From contig JAUTWY010000053.1 in NCBI GenBank assembly GCA_030838305.1, positions 1 to 25,295 of the forward strand: DNA of 25,295 bases, read 5' to 3'. This DNA comes from Acidobacteriaceae bacterium (GTDB taxonomy: Bacteria; Acidobacteriota; Terriglobia; Terriglobales; Acidobacteriaceae). The position numbers and the translations under genes are program-made. A model generated the notes under the pieces. The model saw nothing but the letters and a program-made list of their open reading frames with translations, was not told the DNA's origin and did not search any database. Within the stretch, counting starts at the first letter, position 1, and each line of letters begins with the position of its first letter. Below, piece after piece: positions 15,693 to 22,192 of the stretch.

Positions 15693-15757
15693 AGCCCGTA
15701 ATTCTTCTTCTGTCCCGTGACGGCGCGCCTGAAGCCGCGCCCTTTCAAGGCAAAAAT
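15682..15757. repeat. Two-hairpin intergenic repeat, family B
   Basis: The unit holds GGGGCTAAAGCCC, a variable spacer, then a hairpin around CCTGAAG (GGCGCGCCTGAAGCCGCGCC) and a CCTTTCAAGG end. A second copy of the same plan lies at about 25090-25155. The first hairpin includes the waaC stop codon. Confidence 0.6.
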
Positions 15758-15760
15758 AAC

Positions 15761-16306
15761 ATGGGTGAGTGGTCACAGATCGCGCGGAGGATTCGGGTGC
15801 CGCTCGGATTCTTGTTTGCGGTGCTTTATTTCTGGTTGGCGCGGCCTTCGTGGCGGTCGATCGGGCTGGGTGCGATCGCGGTTGTGGCGGGGCTTTTGAT
15901 GCGAGCGCTGGCTTCGGGGCATGTGCGCAAGAATGAGGCGCTGGCGACGTCCGGTCCTTATGCGTATACGCGGAATCCGCTTTACCTGGGCTCTTTGATA
16001 ATGGGGTTGGGATTTTGTGTAGCGGCGCGCAGTTGGTGGGTGGGCGTGACGCTGGTTGTGATGTTTGTTGCGATCTACTTGCCGGTGATTCGGGATGAGG
16101 AGGCGTTCCTGCGGGGGAAGTTTCCGGAGTTTGAGGAGTATGCGCGGCGGGTGCCGAGAATGGTGCCGCGGCTTCGCGCCTCCGACGCGCCTTCGGGCGC
16201 ATTTTCTTTGGAATTGTATTTGCAGCATCGGGAGTACAACGCGCTGCTGGGGGCGCTGGGAATGATGGCGTGGCTGGTGGTCAAAAAGACTTTGTTTCAG
16301 GCGTAG
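15761..16306 (+). CDS. Isoprenylcysteine carboxyl methyltransferase/PEMT-like membrane protein
   Basis: The product is a 181-residue multi-pass membrane protein. Hydrophobic segments lie at about residues 14-27, 31-46, 77-90, 92-108 and 161-175. The conserved motif SGPYAYTRNPLYLGS at about residues 66-80, and the later RDEEAFLRGKFPEFEEYARRV, are typical of the ICMT/PEMT methyltransferase superfamily, where they form the SAM-binding site. Bacterial members have few known substrates; lipid or isoprenoid methylation is possible but unproven. It follows waaC after the family B repeat, so it may be read from the LPS operon or not. The ATG at 15761 lacks a strong ribosome site. AAGG about 12 bases upstream comes from the repeat end. 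Confidence 0.85.
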   Translation: MGEWSQIARRIRVPLGFLFAVLYFWLARPSWRSIGLGAIAVVAGLLMRALASGHVRKNEALATSGPYAYTRNPLYLGSLIMGLGFCVAARSWWVGVTLVVMFVAIYLPVIRDEEAFLRGKFPEFEEYARRVPRMVPRLRASDAPSGAFSLELYLQHREYNALLGALGMMAWLVVKKTLFQA

Positions 16307-16450
16307 CAGTTTGTTCAGAGACTTCGAATCGATACCTCAACGCTAAAACCCTCGCATTTAGAGCCCATATCGCAGCGCTGAAAGCGCCGCACCAGCCAAA
16401 GTCTAAGACTTGTTGGGAAAGTCTGGCAGCTTTGAATAGTGGTGACAGCG

Positions 16451-16498
16451 GCGAGGGCAAGATGCCCTCGCGACAGCCGGCGAGACGCCGGCGCCACA
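16451..16498. repeat. Twin palindromes, family C
   Basis: Two perfect hairpins lie in tandem: GCGAGGGCA/TGCCCTCGC (16451-16459/16463-16471, loop AGA) and GCCGGCG/CGCCGGC (16476-16482/16486-16492, loop AGA). They sit between convergent genes ending at 16306 and 16519 and may also act as a transcription end. The tail GCCACAG resembles the CCACA tail of family A. Confidence 0.6.
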
Positions 16499-16518
16499 GG
16501 CTGCTATCGCTACGCGCG

Positions 16519-18156
16519 TTATTTCTGTGCCACCAATTCTCTTGCGTGGGTCAGTTCGGGGCGGGTGGAATTTGAACCGTCGCAGACTTTCAATAACAGC
16601 GCGTAGTATTCTGTGGCGTCCTTTTGTTTGCCCGCGGCTTCGGCGGCGCGGGCGGCGCCGTAGAGTCCGTTGAATCGGTTGGGATTCAGCTTGAGGTCGG
16701 TTTGATATTCCGTCAGAGCTTGCTGCGGACGTTTTGCTTCGAGCAGGAGGTCGGCGAGCTGTTCGCGCGCTGGGATGCCTTCGGGCTCTTCGCCCAGCTT
16801 GTCGGATTTATCGGCGAGGGCGCGCAGGCCGGTGATGGCTTCCTCGTCTTTACCTTCGGCGTGCGCGACCCAGGCGGCGGCTTCCTGATAGTCCGCGCCG
16901 ACGGCTTCGGCGTATTCCATTTTCTTTTCGGCTAAGAACTCTTTGCGGATGTCTTCGATCTGCTGCAAGTCTTTGCGGGCTGCGGCGACGTTGCCGCTGC
17001 GGGCGGCGCCAATGGCGCGGGCCCAGTGGGTGATGGATTGATCTCCGCGGAGCGAGCCGGGTACCACTTCCAGTGCGGCGGCATTGGACCAGTGGCGAAG
17101 TTCGAGATCGTAGATGGCGGGGAATTTGGTGAGGGCATTGGTCTGGGGATCGAAGTCGGAGCCGTACATCGACTTCATTTTTGGCATGGTCGTCACTTCG
17201 TCGATTTGCCTGGCAGCCTCGGCTTCGCGTCCGCTTTGGAGGTAGGCGTAGATGAGGAAATCCATGGCGTGAAACTGGTGGCCTTCGCCACCCATGTGCA
17301 TGGCGGCGGTTTTGCGAGTGGCGGCGATAGAGGCGAGGTTGGAATTGATGTCGTCCTGCCAGAGGCCGACGCGGGCGAAGATGTGCGAGGGCATGTGGAG
17401 GGCGTGCGGGGCGGCGGGGGCAACCTGGGCGTAGCGGCGGGCGGCGGGCAGTCCGAGCTGCGCGAGCTGCGGCTTGTCGTAACTGTGGATCAGGTAGTGC
17501 GCGACGCCGGGATGGCCCGGCTCAGTGGCGAATAATTTTTCGAGGATTGCTGCAGCCTGCTTGCGGTGGGCGAAGGTTGCATCGTCGTGCGGCTCGGAGG
17601 CCAGCAGAGAGAGCGCATAGAAGACGGCAGCTTCGTGATCGTCAGGGTAGGATTCATATACTTTTTTCATCGCTGCGGAATAAGCTTTGGCGCGGGCTTC
17701 GTGATTCAGTTTTTTGGAATCGACATAGAAGGCGGCGATGGCTGCAATGTAAGCCTTCTCGCGCGCGGTGGTGGGACCGTCGGTGGTCTTGGCCTCGTGT
17801 ACTTCGTCCCGACCACGCTGGTTGACTTTGGCGTCTGGATGGTTCCAGAGCTGATGCCACAGGCTCATGGCCACGCCCCAATGGGCGATAGCACAGTTGG
17901 GGTCCTCGACAGCAATTTGTTGAAATTCTTTTTCCGCCTCTTCGTACCAGAAGGAGTGCAGCAGCGCAACGCCGCGCTGAAAAGGCTTCTGCACCGAAGG
18001 GGCGCAAGAGATTGGGAAGGCAACGGTGCCGAGCTGGGTCGCAGTTAGCTCTTCATGGTGAGGGTGGGACTGGTTGTCATCGGCAAGGGCTATGCCAGCA
18101 AAAGCGATGATTGTAAAAAAAAAGGAGAACAACAGCAGCCATACGATTGCCTTCAT
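16519..18156 (-). CDS. Exported TPR-repeat protein
   Basis: From the ATG at 18156 the product has 545 residues. A signal peptide (MKAIVWLLLFSFFFTIIAFA) is followed by a His-rich stretch (HPHHEE) and helical repeats. GVALLHSFWYEEAEKEFQQI, then ALTEYQTDLKLNPNRF near the C-terminus, fit tetratricopeptide repeats. A conserved-looking central part (HALHMPSHIFARVGLWQDDI) and a His-rich MGGEGHQFHAMDFLIYAYLQ occur between. I think of this family as periplasmic TPR hypotheticals of Acidobacteriota and relatives; a catalytic role is not evident. The frame is open further upstream to 18303, but the signal peptide and a GGGG ribosome site six bases before the ATG support 18156. It has its own promoter. 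Confidence 0.85.
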   Translation of the reverse strand: MKAIVWLLLFSFFFTIIAFAGIALADDNQSHPHHEELTATQLGTVAFPISCAPSVQKPFQRGVALLHSFWYEEAEKEFQQIAVEDPNCAIAHWGVAMSLWHQLWNHPDAKVNQRGRDEVHEAKTTDGPTTAREKAYIAAIAAFYVDSKKLNHEARAKAYSAAMKKVYESYPDDHEAAVFYALSLLASEPHDDATFAHRKQAAAILEKLFATEPGHPGVAHYLIHSYDKPQLAQLGLPAARRYAQVAPAAPHALHMPSHIFARVGLWQDDINSNLASIAATRKTAAMHMGGEGHQFHAMDFLIYAYLQSGREAEAARQIDEVTTMPKMKSMYGSDFDPQTNALTKFPAIYDLELRHWSNAAALEVVPGSLRGDQSITHWARAIGAARSGNVAAARKDLQQIEDIRKEFLAEKKMEYAEAVGADYQEAAAWVAHAEGKDEEAITGLRALADKSDKLGEEPEGIPAREQLADLLLEAKRPQQALTEYQTDLKLNPNRFNGLYGAARAAEAAGKQKDATEYYALLLKVCDGSNSTRPELTHARELVAQK

Positions 18157-18176
18157 GAGAACCCCGCTGAGGAATG

Positions 18177-18206
18177 AGTCTAGCCGTGGTGCGGAGCGGG
18201 GGTCAA
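18177..18206 (-). promoter_or_regulatory. Sigma-70-like promoter of the TPR gene
   Basis: On the minus strand TTGACC (18206-18201) and TAGACT (18182-18177) are 18 bases apart, matching consensus at five and four of six positions. Transcription would start near 18170, giving a leader of about 14 bases that holds the GGGG ribosome site. Confidence 0.55.
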
Positions 18207-18250
18207 ACGTCTGAGCAGGTAATTCGTGGATGTTTTCGGCGGGGATAACC

Positions 18251-18410
18251 TGGGTGGGGTCCCTGAAGGGACTCGAGTTCATCCAACTTTGCTTTCCCAG
18301 CACTTACGTGCTGGGCCAATGAATGGCGTCGTTTCGCGACTCACGAACGATTTGAATGACGGTGTGTGGAATCCTCGCTGCACTCGCGGGCGACTCGCGC
18401 GCGACCACAT
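18251..18410. repeat. Composite intergenic repeat, family D plus family A
   Basis: In order there is a GTCCCT/AGGGAC hairpin (18259-18272), a perfect 8-bp hairpin CCCAGCAC-TTAC-GTGCTGGG (18296-18315), and an imperfect family A palindrome (about 18385-18408) ending in GACCACA. The ACTTACGTG core with flanking G+C arms resembles intergenic repeats I associate with Acidobacteriota genomes. Confidence 0.5.
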
Positions 18411-18469
18411 AGCATCTCTGCGACCACGGTGGGCTGGCTATGTTTGCGGGGGTGTGGCAAGCTGGAAGG

Positions 18470-18634
18470 ATGAAGAAACAAGGGTCGGACCAGGCATTTC
18501 ATGATCGGCGCTATCAGGAGCGAAAGCGGGCGGAGGCGGCGCGGAAGCCGGCACAGAAGAAAGTGGATGCCGAGAAGGCGGCGAGCGGTGACGGGGAACA
18601 GAGTAGTGCAAACCAGGATCGCGCGTCGAAGTGA
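18470..18634 (+). CDS. Tiny basic hypothetical protein
   Basis: The product is 54 residues long and very hydrophilic, rich in Lys, Arg, Gln, Glu and Ala (MKKQGSDQAFHDRRYQERKR, then AEAARKPAQKK). It is probably helical or disordered. GGAAGG lies directly against the ATG, which is too close for a normal ribosome site; an in-frame GTG at 18452 and ATG at 18440 are alternatives. I recognise no family. Codon choice and the absence of rare residues fit a real small gene, but chance cannot be excluded. Confidence 0.4.
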   Translation: MKKQGSDQAFHDRRYQERKRAEAARKPAQKKVDAEKAASGDGEQSSANQDRASK

Positions 18635-18755
18635 GGTCCTTGGGTTAGAAGTTGGGCGGCGGGAATAGCGAGATCCCCGGCGTTAAAGACCGTGTGATAG
18701 GCGCACTTTACCGGGCGCTGAACTGCCGTCTTCCACGGTATCGTTATCGCATTTC

Positions 18756-18780
18756 GGGGGCGAGTCGCCCGCGACCACAC
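18756..18780. repeat. REP-like palindrome, family A
   Basis: GGGCGA and TCGCCC form a tight hairpin at 18758-18770, followed by GCGACCACAC. The core GGCGAGTCGCCCG is identical to the stretch inside gyrA at about 22602. Confidence 0.6.
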
Positions 18781-18802
18781 AAGCATTGCTGCTGATGAAA
18801 AT

Positions 18803-18831
18803 AACAAAGGGCACCGCATGCGGTGCCCTTT
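18803..18831 (-). terminator. Strong palindromic terminator of the secreted HExxE protein gene
   Basis: A perfect 26-base palindrome (AAAGGGCACCGCA paired with its complement, 18806-18831) lies 18 bases past the stop of the minus-strand gene. On that strand it is followed by TTATTTT, so it fits a rho-independent terminator. It could also work on the plus strand. Confidence 0.8.
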
Positions 18832-18849
18832 GAGTTTATTCGTTTCCAC

Positions 18850-20109
18850 TTAGAAGCCGCAGTGAAACGGCTGCGGGGCCGAAAGCGCAGTGAGCAGGGT
18901 CTCGTCCGGATAGCTGTAGGCACCGTCGATGGCGGCGGAGTTCTTCTGGAACTCGAACCACGGCAACAGAGCTTCATTCTGCGGATGATAGGTGTAGCCT
19001 CCAATCGTGACGGGGTAGGTTGCATTGGAGAAACCTTCGATCACGTCGCCGTCTTCCATGAGGTCCTGGCACTGGCCATTGATAAACCAGAACGGAGTGA
19101 TGTTGTGGATGCCGTCGAAACCGACAAAGGGATCGTTGACGAGCTCGGCCACTTCGTGGCTGTGGGCGGTGATGTCTTCGAATCCGCCACGGAACAGGCC
19201 GGGGCTAATCCAGCTTGAGTAGTTCATGACGTAGAACCTGAGCTGGTTGCCGTTGGTAGCGTCGCCAGCCTCGAAGTCGAAGCTGTGATAGCCGAGAACG
19301 CAGCACTGGTTGGGATCGTTGTTCTCGTACAGATAAGTGTTGGGGAACATGAAGGTGGAAATGTCTTTGGTGGTGATGTCGCCGGCAACTTCGGAGGCTC
19401 CGATGACAGTGGAATTATCCGGAGTGGAAGGCGGGAAGAGCTTACCAGTGAACACCGGGTCGCTGACCAGCACGAAGAGACAGCAGGTGCCGTCGCTGTT
19501 GAGAGCGTAGGCATAGTCGGAGGTGAGGACCATGGTTTGGCCGGTCTTGACACTGGGGGCCAGCAGGGTGTGCCAGTTGGGAGCTTCTACATTGTTGAAC
19601 TCGGCGCGCTGCACGGCGTCAGTGATCTGGGTTGCGGTGGGACTGCTGCTGTAATTCGACAAGCCGAAAACCGGACCGTTCATGAATGTCTGAAGGAACG
19701 GGTCTGGCTTGGAGATAAGGCGCGTACCGTTGCTGGCGAAGGCGGGAGATCCATCGGAGTTGCGCATGTCGATGGTCACCGGCACGACGGGAGCGTTGAT
19801 GGTGGTGGTCCCACCTTGTGCCGGCTTGTTGCCTACCATGCTGTATTCCCAAATGTTGTGAGAGGTGCCATCCCAGAAAATGCCTTTGGCCTGGAAGTGG
19901 CCGGTGAAATTAACCAGGGTATCGACGCCCGCGGGAAATCCGTGAGGCGTGGGAATATTTCCTCGGGTACCGTGGCGTCCGCCGGCCTGGTTGACATGAA
20001 TCGGATGCTTGCCGGACAAGAAATTCTTGGGGAGTTCGCGGTTCTCGGCCGCCAACGCTGTGAGGGTGAACATCGCCAGGGATAGGATACAAAATGCAAA
20101 CTTCTTCAT
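18850..20109 (-). CDS. Secreted protein with HExxE metallopeptidase-like motif
   Basis: The product has 419 residues from the ATG at 20109. A signal peptide (MKKFAFCILSLAMFTLTALA) has a clean AxA-type end, and AGGAG lies about 11 bases upstream. A first region contains NFTGHFQAKGIFWDG and VVPVTIDMRNSDGSP. The C-terminal half holds AHSHEVAELVNDPFVG, with His318, Glu319 and Glu322, followed by Asp326-Pro327. HE-x-x-E followed by an N/T-D-P step occurs in secreted proteins related to plant EXORDIUM and in zinc-peptidase-like folds, so metal binding is plausible. Activity is inference. Two adjacent-Cys pairs (CC) and other Cys may form disulfides. The frame extends to 20223 but without a sensible start. 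The gene is divergent from the GbsR-like gene. Confidence 0.8.
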   Translation of the reverse strand: MKKFAFCILSLAMFTLTALAAENRELPKNFLSGKHPIHVNQAGGRHGTRGNIPTPHGFPAGVDTLVNFTGHFQAKGIFWDGTSHNIWEYSMVGNKPAQGGTTTINAPVVPVTIDMRNSDGSPAFASNGTRLISKPDPFLQTFMNGPVFGLSNYSSSPTATQITDAVQRAEFNNVEAPNWHTLLAPSVKTGQTMVLTSDYAYALNSDGTCCLFVLVSDPVFTGKLFPPSTPDNSTVIGASEVAGDITTKDISTFMFPNTYLYENNDPNQCCVLGYHSFDFEAGDATNGNQLRFYVMNYSSWISPGLFRGGFEDITAHSHEVAELVNDPFVGFDGIHNITPFWFINGQCQDLMEDGDVIEGFSNATYPVTIGGYTYHPQNEALLPWFEFQKNSAAIDGAYSYPDETLLTALSAPQPFHCGF

Positions 20110-20342
20110 AGGGATCGATTCTCCTGAGAGTATTTTTGTTGTCTTGGGGGAGCCGCTCGAACGGGCTGAGAGCAGGGCTGGAAGCCAGTCCGCAGGGAAC
20201 GGGTCAAATTTTCTGCGCCCCATCCTACCAACAAGATGTGCGGCGCGAAAGCTATATTTCGTAAGTTTTTGTCAAGACTTGCGCAAAACCTTGCACTTCC
20301 CCCCCGGGAGTTAGCCTGCGGGGCGCGGGATTTGAGCGGGAG

Positions 20343-20371
20343 TTGACAGAAGGTAGGGTGTTCTGTAGATT
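20343..20371 (+). promoter_or_regulatory. Sigma-70 promoter of the GbsR-like gene
   Basis: TTGACA (20343-20348), a 17-base spacer and TAGATT (20366-20371) precede the ATG at 20395 by 23 bases. An inverted repeat CAGAA-N9-TTCTG (20347-20365) lies between the two elements and could be an operator for autoregulation. Confidence 0.7.
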
Positions 20372-20394
20372 CTGTTTGAACTGAAAGTACTGAT

Positions 20395-20916
20395 ATGGCG
20401 AACCTGACCGGCGTGCAGAAGCAATACATCTTGCACTGGGGTGAGATGGGTACGAGGTGGGGGATCAACCGGACGGTGGCGCAGATCCATGCGCTGCTGT
20501 ACTTGTCACCGCGGGCGTTGCCGGCGGAGGAGATTGCGGAGACGCTAAGCGTGGCGCGGTCGAATGTGAGCACATCGATCCGAGAGTTGGAGGGCTGGGG
20601 GATTGTGCGGGCGGTGCATGTGCTGGGGGACCGGCGGGAACATTATGAGTCGATGAAAGATGTGTGGGAAATGTTTCGGCTGGTGATTGAGCAGAGGAAG
20701 CGGAGGGAGATCGATCCGACGAGGGAGATGTTGCGAAAAAGTTTGGAGGAGTTGGATCCGCAGGAAGCGGGCGCGGAGTTTACGAGAGAGCGGCTGGGGG
20801 CGATGGCGGGATTTTTTGAAGCGGTGACCGAGCTGCATGATCAGATGAAGAGGCTGCCAACGGGGACGGTGAGGAAGTTGTTACGGATGGGAGCGAAGGT
20901 GAGAAAGAAGAAGTAG
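20395..20916 (+). CDS. GbsR/MarR-type transcriptional regulator
   Basis: This 173-residue winged-helix protein has a helix-turn-helix at about residues 42-66 (LPAEEIAETLSVARSNVSTS then IRELEGWG) and a wing around LGDRREHYES. The opening QKQYILHWGEMGTRWGINRTVAQIHALL is typical of the GbsR branch. In Bacillus, GbsR controls glycine-betaine synthesis; here the ligand and targets are unknown. A long, basic C-terminal helical part (KRREIDPTREMLRKSLEELD, ending VRKKK) may serve dimerisation. It is likely autoregulated through the inverted repeat in its promoter. The nearest same-strand gene starts 110 bases downstream. The divergent secreted protein gene is a possible target. Confidence 0.85.
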   Translation: MANLTGVQKQYILHWGEMGTRWGINRTVAQIHALLYLSPRALPAEEIAETLSVARSNVSTSIRELEGWGIVRAVHVLGDRREHYESMKDVWEMFRLVIEQRKRREIDPTREMLRKSLEELDPQEAGAEFTRERLGAMAGFFEAVTELHDQMKRLPTGTVRKLLRMGAKVRKKK

Positions 20917-20946
20917 CGAGACTTCCCTGCAATGAGGTCAAGATCT

Positions 20947-20983
20947 TTAACACAGGGGCTCGGGGGACACAAGGTAGTGCTGG
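20947..20983. repeat. Interspersed CACAG-type repeat, second copy
   Basis: TTAACACAGGGGCTCGGGGGA followed by CACAAGGTAG closely resembles the block at 10618-10652 in sequence and in its position just ahead of a plus-strand gene. Confidence 0.4.
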
Positions 20984-21026
20984 TGAGGTAAATTTCAAGT
21001 CCCACGTATTAAAGTGGAAGGTGATG

Positions 21027-21683
21027 ATGCAAACGGGTGAGCAGAAAAAAATTTGGGTGACGATGACCGGACTGCCGTTGACGATTGAGTTGGAGTGGCC
21101 GTTTCACCGGTCGACGTCGGGTGCGGATTTCTGGGTGCTGCATGGGGAAATCCGGCTGGAGAATTCGGATGGGCTGCATGCGCCGGTGGCGGTGAATTTG
21201 TCGGCGACGGTGCGGGAGGTGCTGGCGTCGCTGGAGCCGAAGGATGCGGAGGCTCCGGTAATCAATGCACTCCGCAAGGAAGTGGACCGGAGGCAGATTG
21301 AGTTTGTGAAGTCGGGAAAGCTGAAGCCGGTGGCATTTTCCAGCCGGCATTATGACTTCAAGCGGCAGAAGTGGGTGTTTGGGAAGGCGACCGACGAGGT
21401 GATTGCGACTTTGGTGGAGCGGAAGGTTTATTGGCAGACCAAGCTGACTGAAGAGAAGCGGGTTTGGGTTGGGGATCCGACGGAGGCGCAGTATTTGGAG
21501 ACTACACCGGGACATTTGGTGGAGATTGCGGGTCGGTTGGTGGCGGGCGATGGACTGGTGCGGATCGAGGGCGAGTGGGCGGAGGGGACCGCGGGACTAA
21601 TGGGGCAAGGGGAAAGATTTGAGAGTGCCATGAGGAGCGCGTTGGAAGAGGTGGAGAAGAAGCACGCGTTTGAGAGAGGGTAG
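21027..21683 (+). CDS. Hypothetical soluble protein
   Basis: The product has 218 residues with no signal peptide or membrane segment. It starts at ATG 21027, six bases after GGAAG; GTG 21021 and ATG 21024 are in frame too. It has a beta-rich first half (GLPLTIELEWPFHRST, GADFWVLHGEIRLENSD) followed by a helical middle (ATVREVLASLEPKDAEAPVI) and a Trp/Tyr-rich segment with YDFKRQKWVFGKATDEVIAT. The C-terminus EEVEKKHAFERG looks like a conserved ending. I recall similar hypotheticals in Acidobacteriota but know no function. The opposite-strand open frame of the next gene overlaps its last 180 bases. Confidence 0.75.
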   Translation: MQTGEQKKIWVTMTGLPLTIELEWPFHRSTSGADFWVLHGEIRLENSDGLHAPVAVNLSATVREVLASLEPKDAEAPVINALRKEVDRRQIEFVKSGKLKPVAFSSRHYDFKRQKWVFGKATDEVIATLVERKVYWQTKLTEEKRVWVGDPTEAQYLETTPGHLVEIAGRLVAGDGLVRIEGEWAEGTAGLMGQGERFESAMRSALEEVEKKHAFERG

Positions 21684-22104
21684 AGGGAGGATGCGCTCCA
21701 AAATAATTCGTTACTGGTAGAGTCGAAAGTCGACCGCCGATTTCAGGAAAGTTTGAGGTTTCAAGAATCCAGCGTTTCTTTAGTCCGCCAACTTCAATAC
21801 GCTTCTCATCTTGAATGGCGATCTCTTTGCGCCACTGGAAGGTTGAAACCCAGACTTCCGTGTAGGTTCCCTCTACGGTTGCGAGGGGCGGCTCCAACAA
21901 ATGAAAAAGTTGCGCGTAAGCGGAAGGGCGCCACACCGAGAGAATGGAGATCGGAGAGCAGACGCGCACGCTCCATGAGAGCGGCTCCTCGCTTCTACAA
22001 GTCTTGCGGCTCGCGGAAGTGGAATCCTGCGCGAAACAAGCGCCGTCGAGCACGGCAAAACTGACACCGGCACAGACAACGAGAAGTGAGATGCGACTGC
22101 TCAT
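21502..22104 (-). pseudogene. Probable truncated secreted protein gene (N-terminal fragment)
   Basis: An ATG at 22104 opens a protein with a good signal peptide (MSSRISLLVVCAGVSFAVLD to GACFAQ). Its body contains VEGTYTEVWVSTFQWRKEI, then KRIEVGGLKKRWILETSNFP and GGRLSTLP. From memory this resembles the N-terminal domain of acidobacterial secreted or TonB-like proteins, which are normally longer. Convincing similarity ends near 21690. The frame then runs on to a stop at 21502-21504, but that last part is antisense to the hypothetical gene, Pro/Ser-rich, and looks like an artefact. I therefore read it as a 3'-truncated relic about 140 residues long. A short functional secreted protein is the alternative. 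Confidence 0.5.
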
Positions 22105-22147
22105 GAACCGTTGCAGCTTTCCGAACCGTTGATAAGGGTGGGAAAAA

Positions 22148-22173
22148 AGCGGGCGAGAGCGCCCGCTCCACAC
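22148..22173. repeat. REP-like palindrome, family A
   Basis: AGCGGGCG (22148-22155) and CGCCCGCT (22160-22167) form a perfect 8-bp hairpin with a four-base loop, followed by CCACAC. It lies 20 bases past the gyrA stop and may help end that transcript. Confidence 0.65.
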
Positions 22174-22192
22174 AATCACAACGATCCGCAAT

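Larger units (their letters stand above)
18157..18469. other. Intergenic region with promoter and composite repeats
   Basis: This stretch carries the TPR gene promoter (18177-18206) and then a composite of short hairpins (18251-18410). No gene is supported between the TPR gene and the tiny gene at 18470. Confidence 0.5.

Noticed and set aside
20247..20275. TTGACA on the minus strand upstream of the secreted HExxE gene
   Set aside because: No acceptable -10 lies 16-18 bases away; TATAGC is only 13 bases from it.
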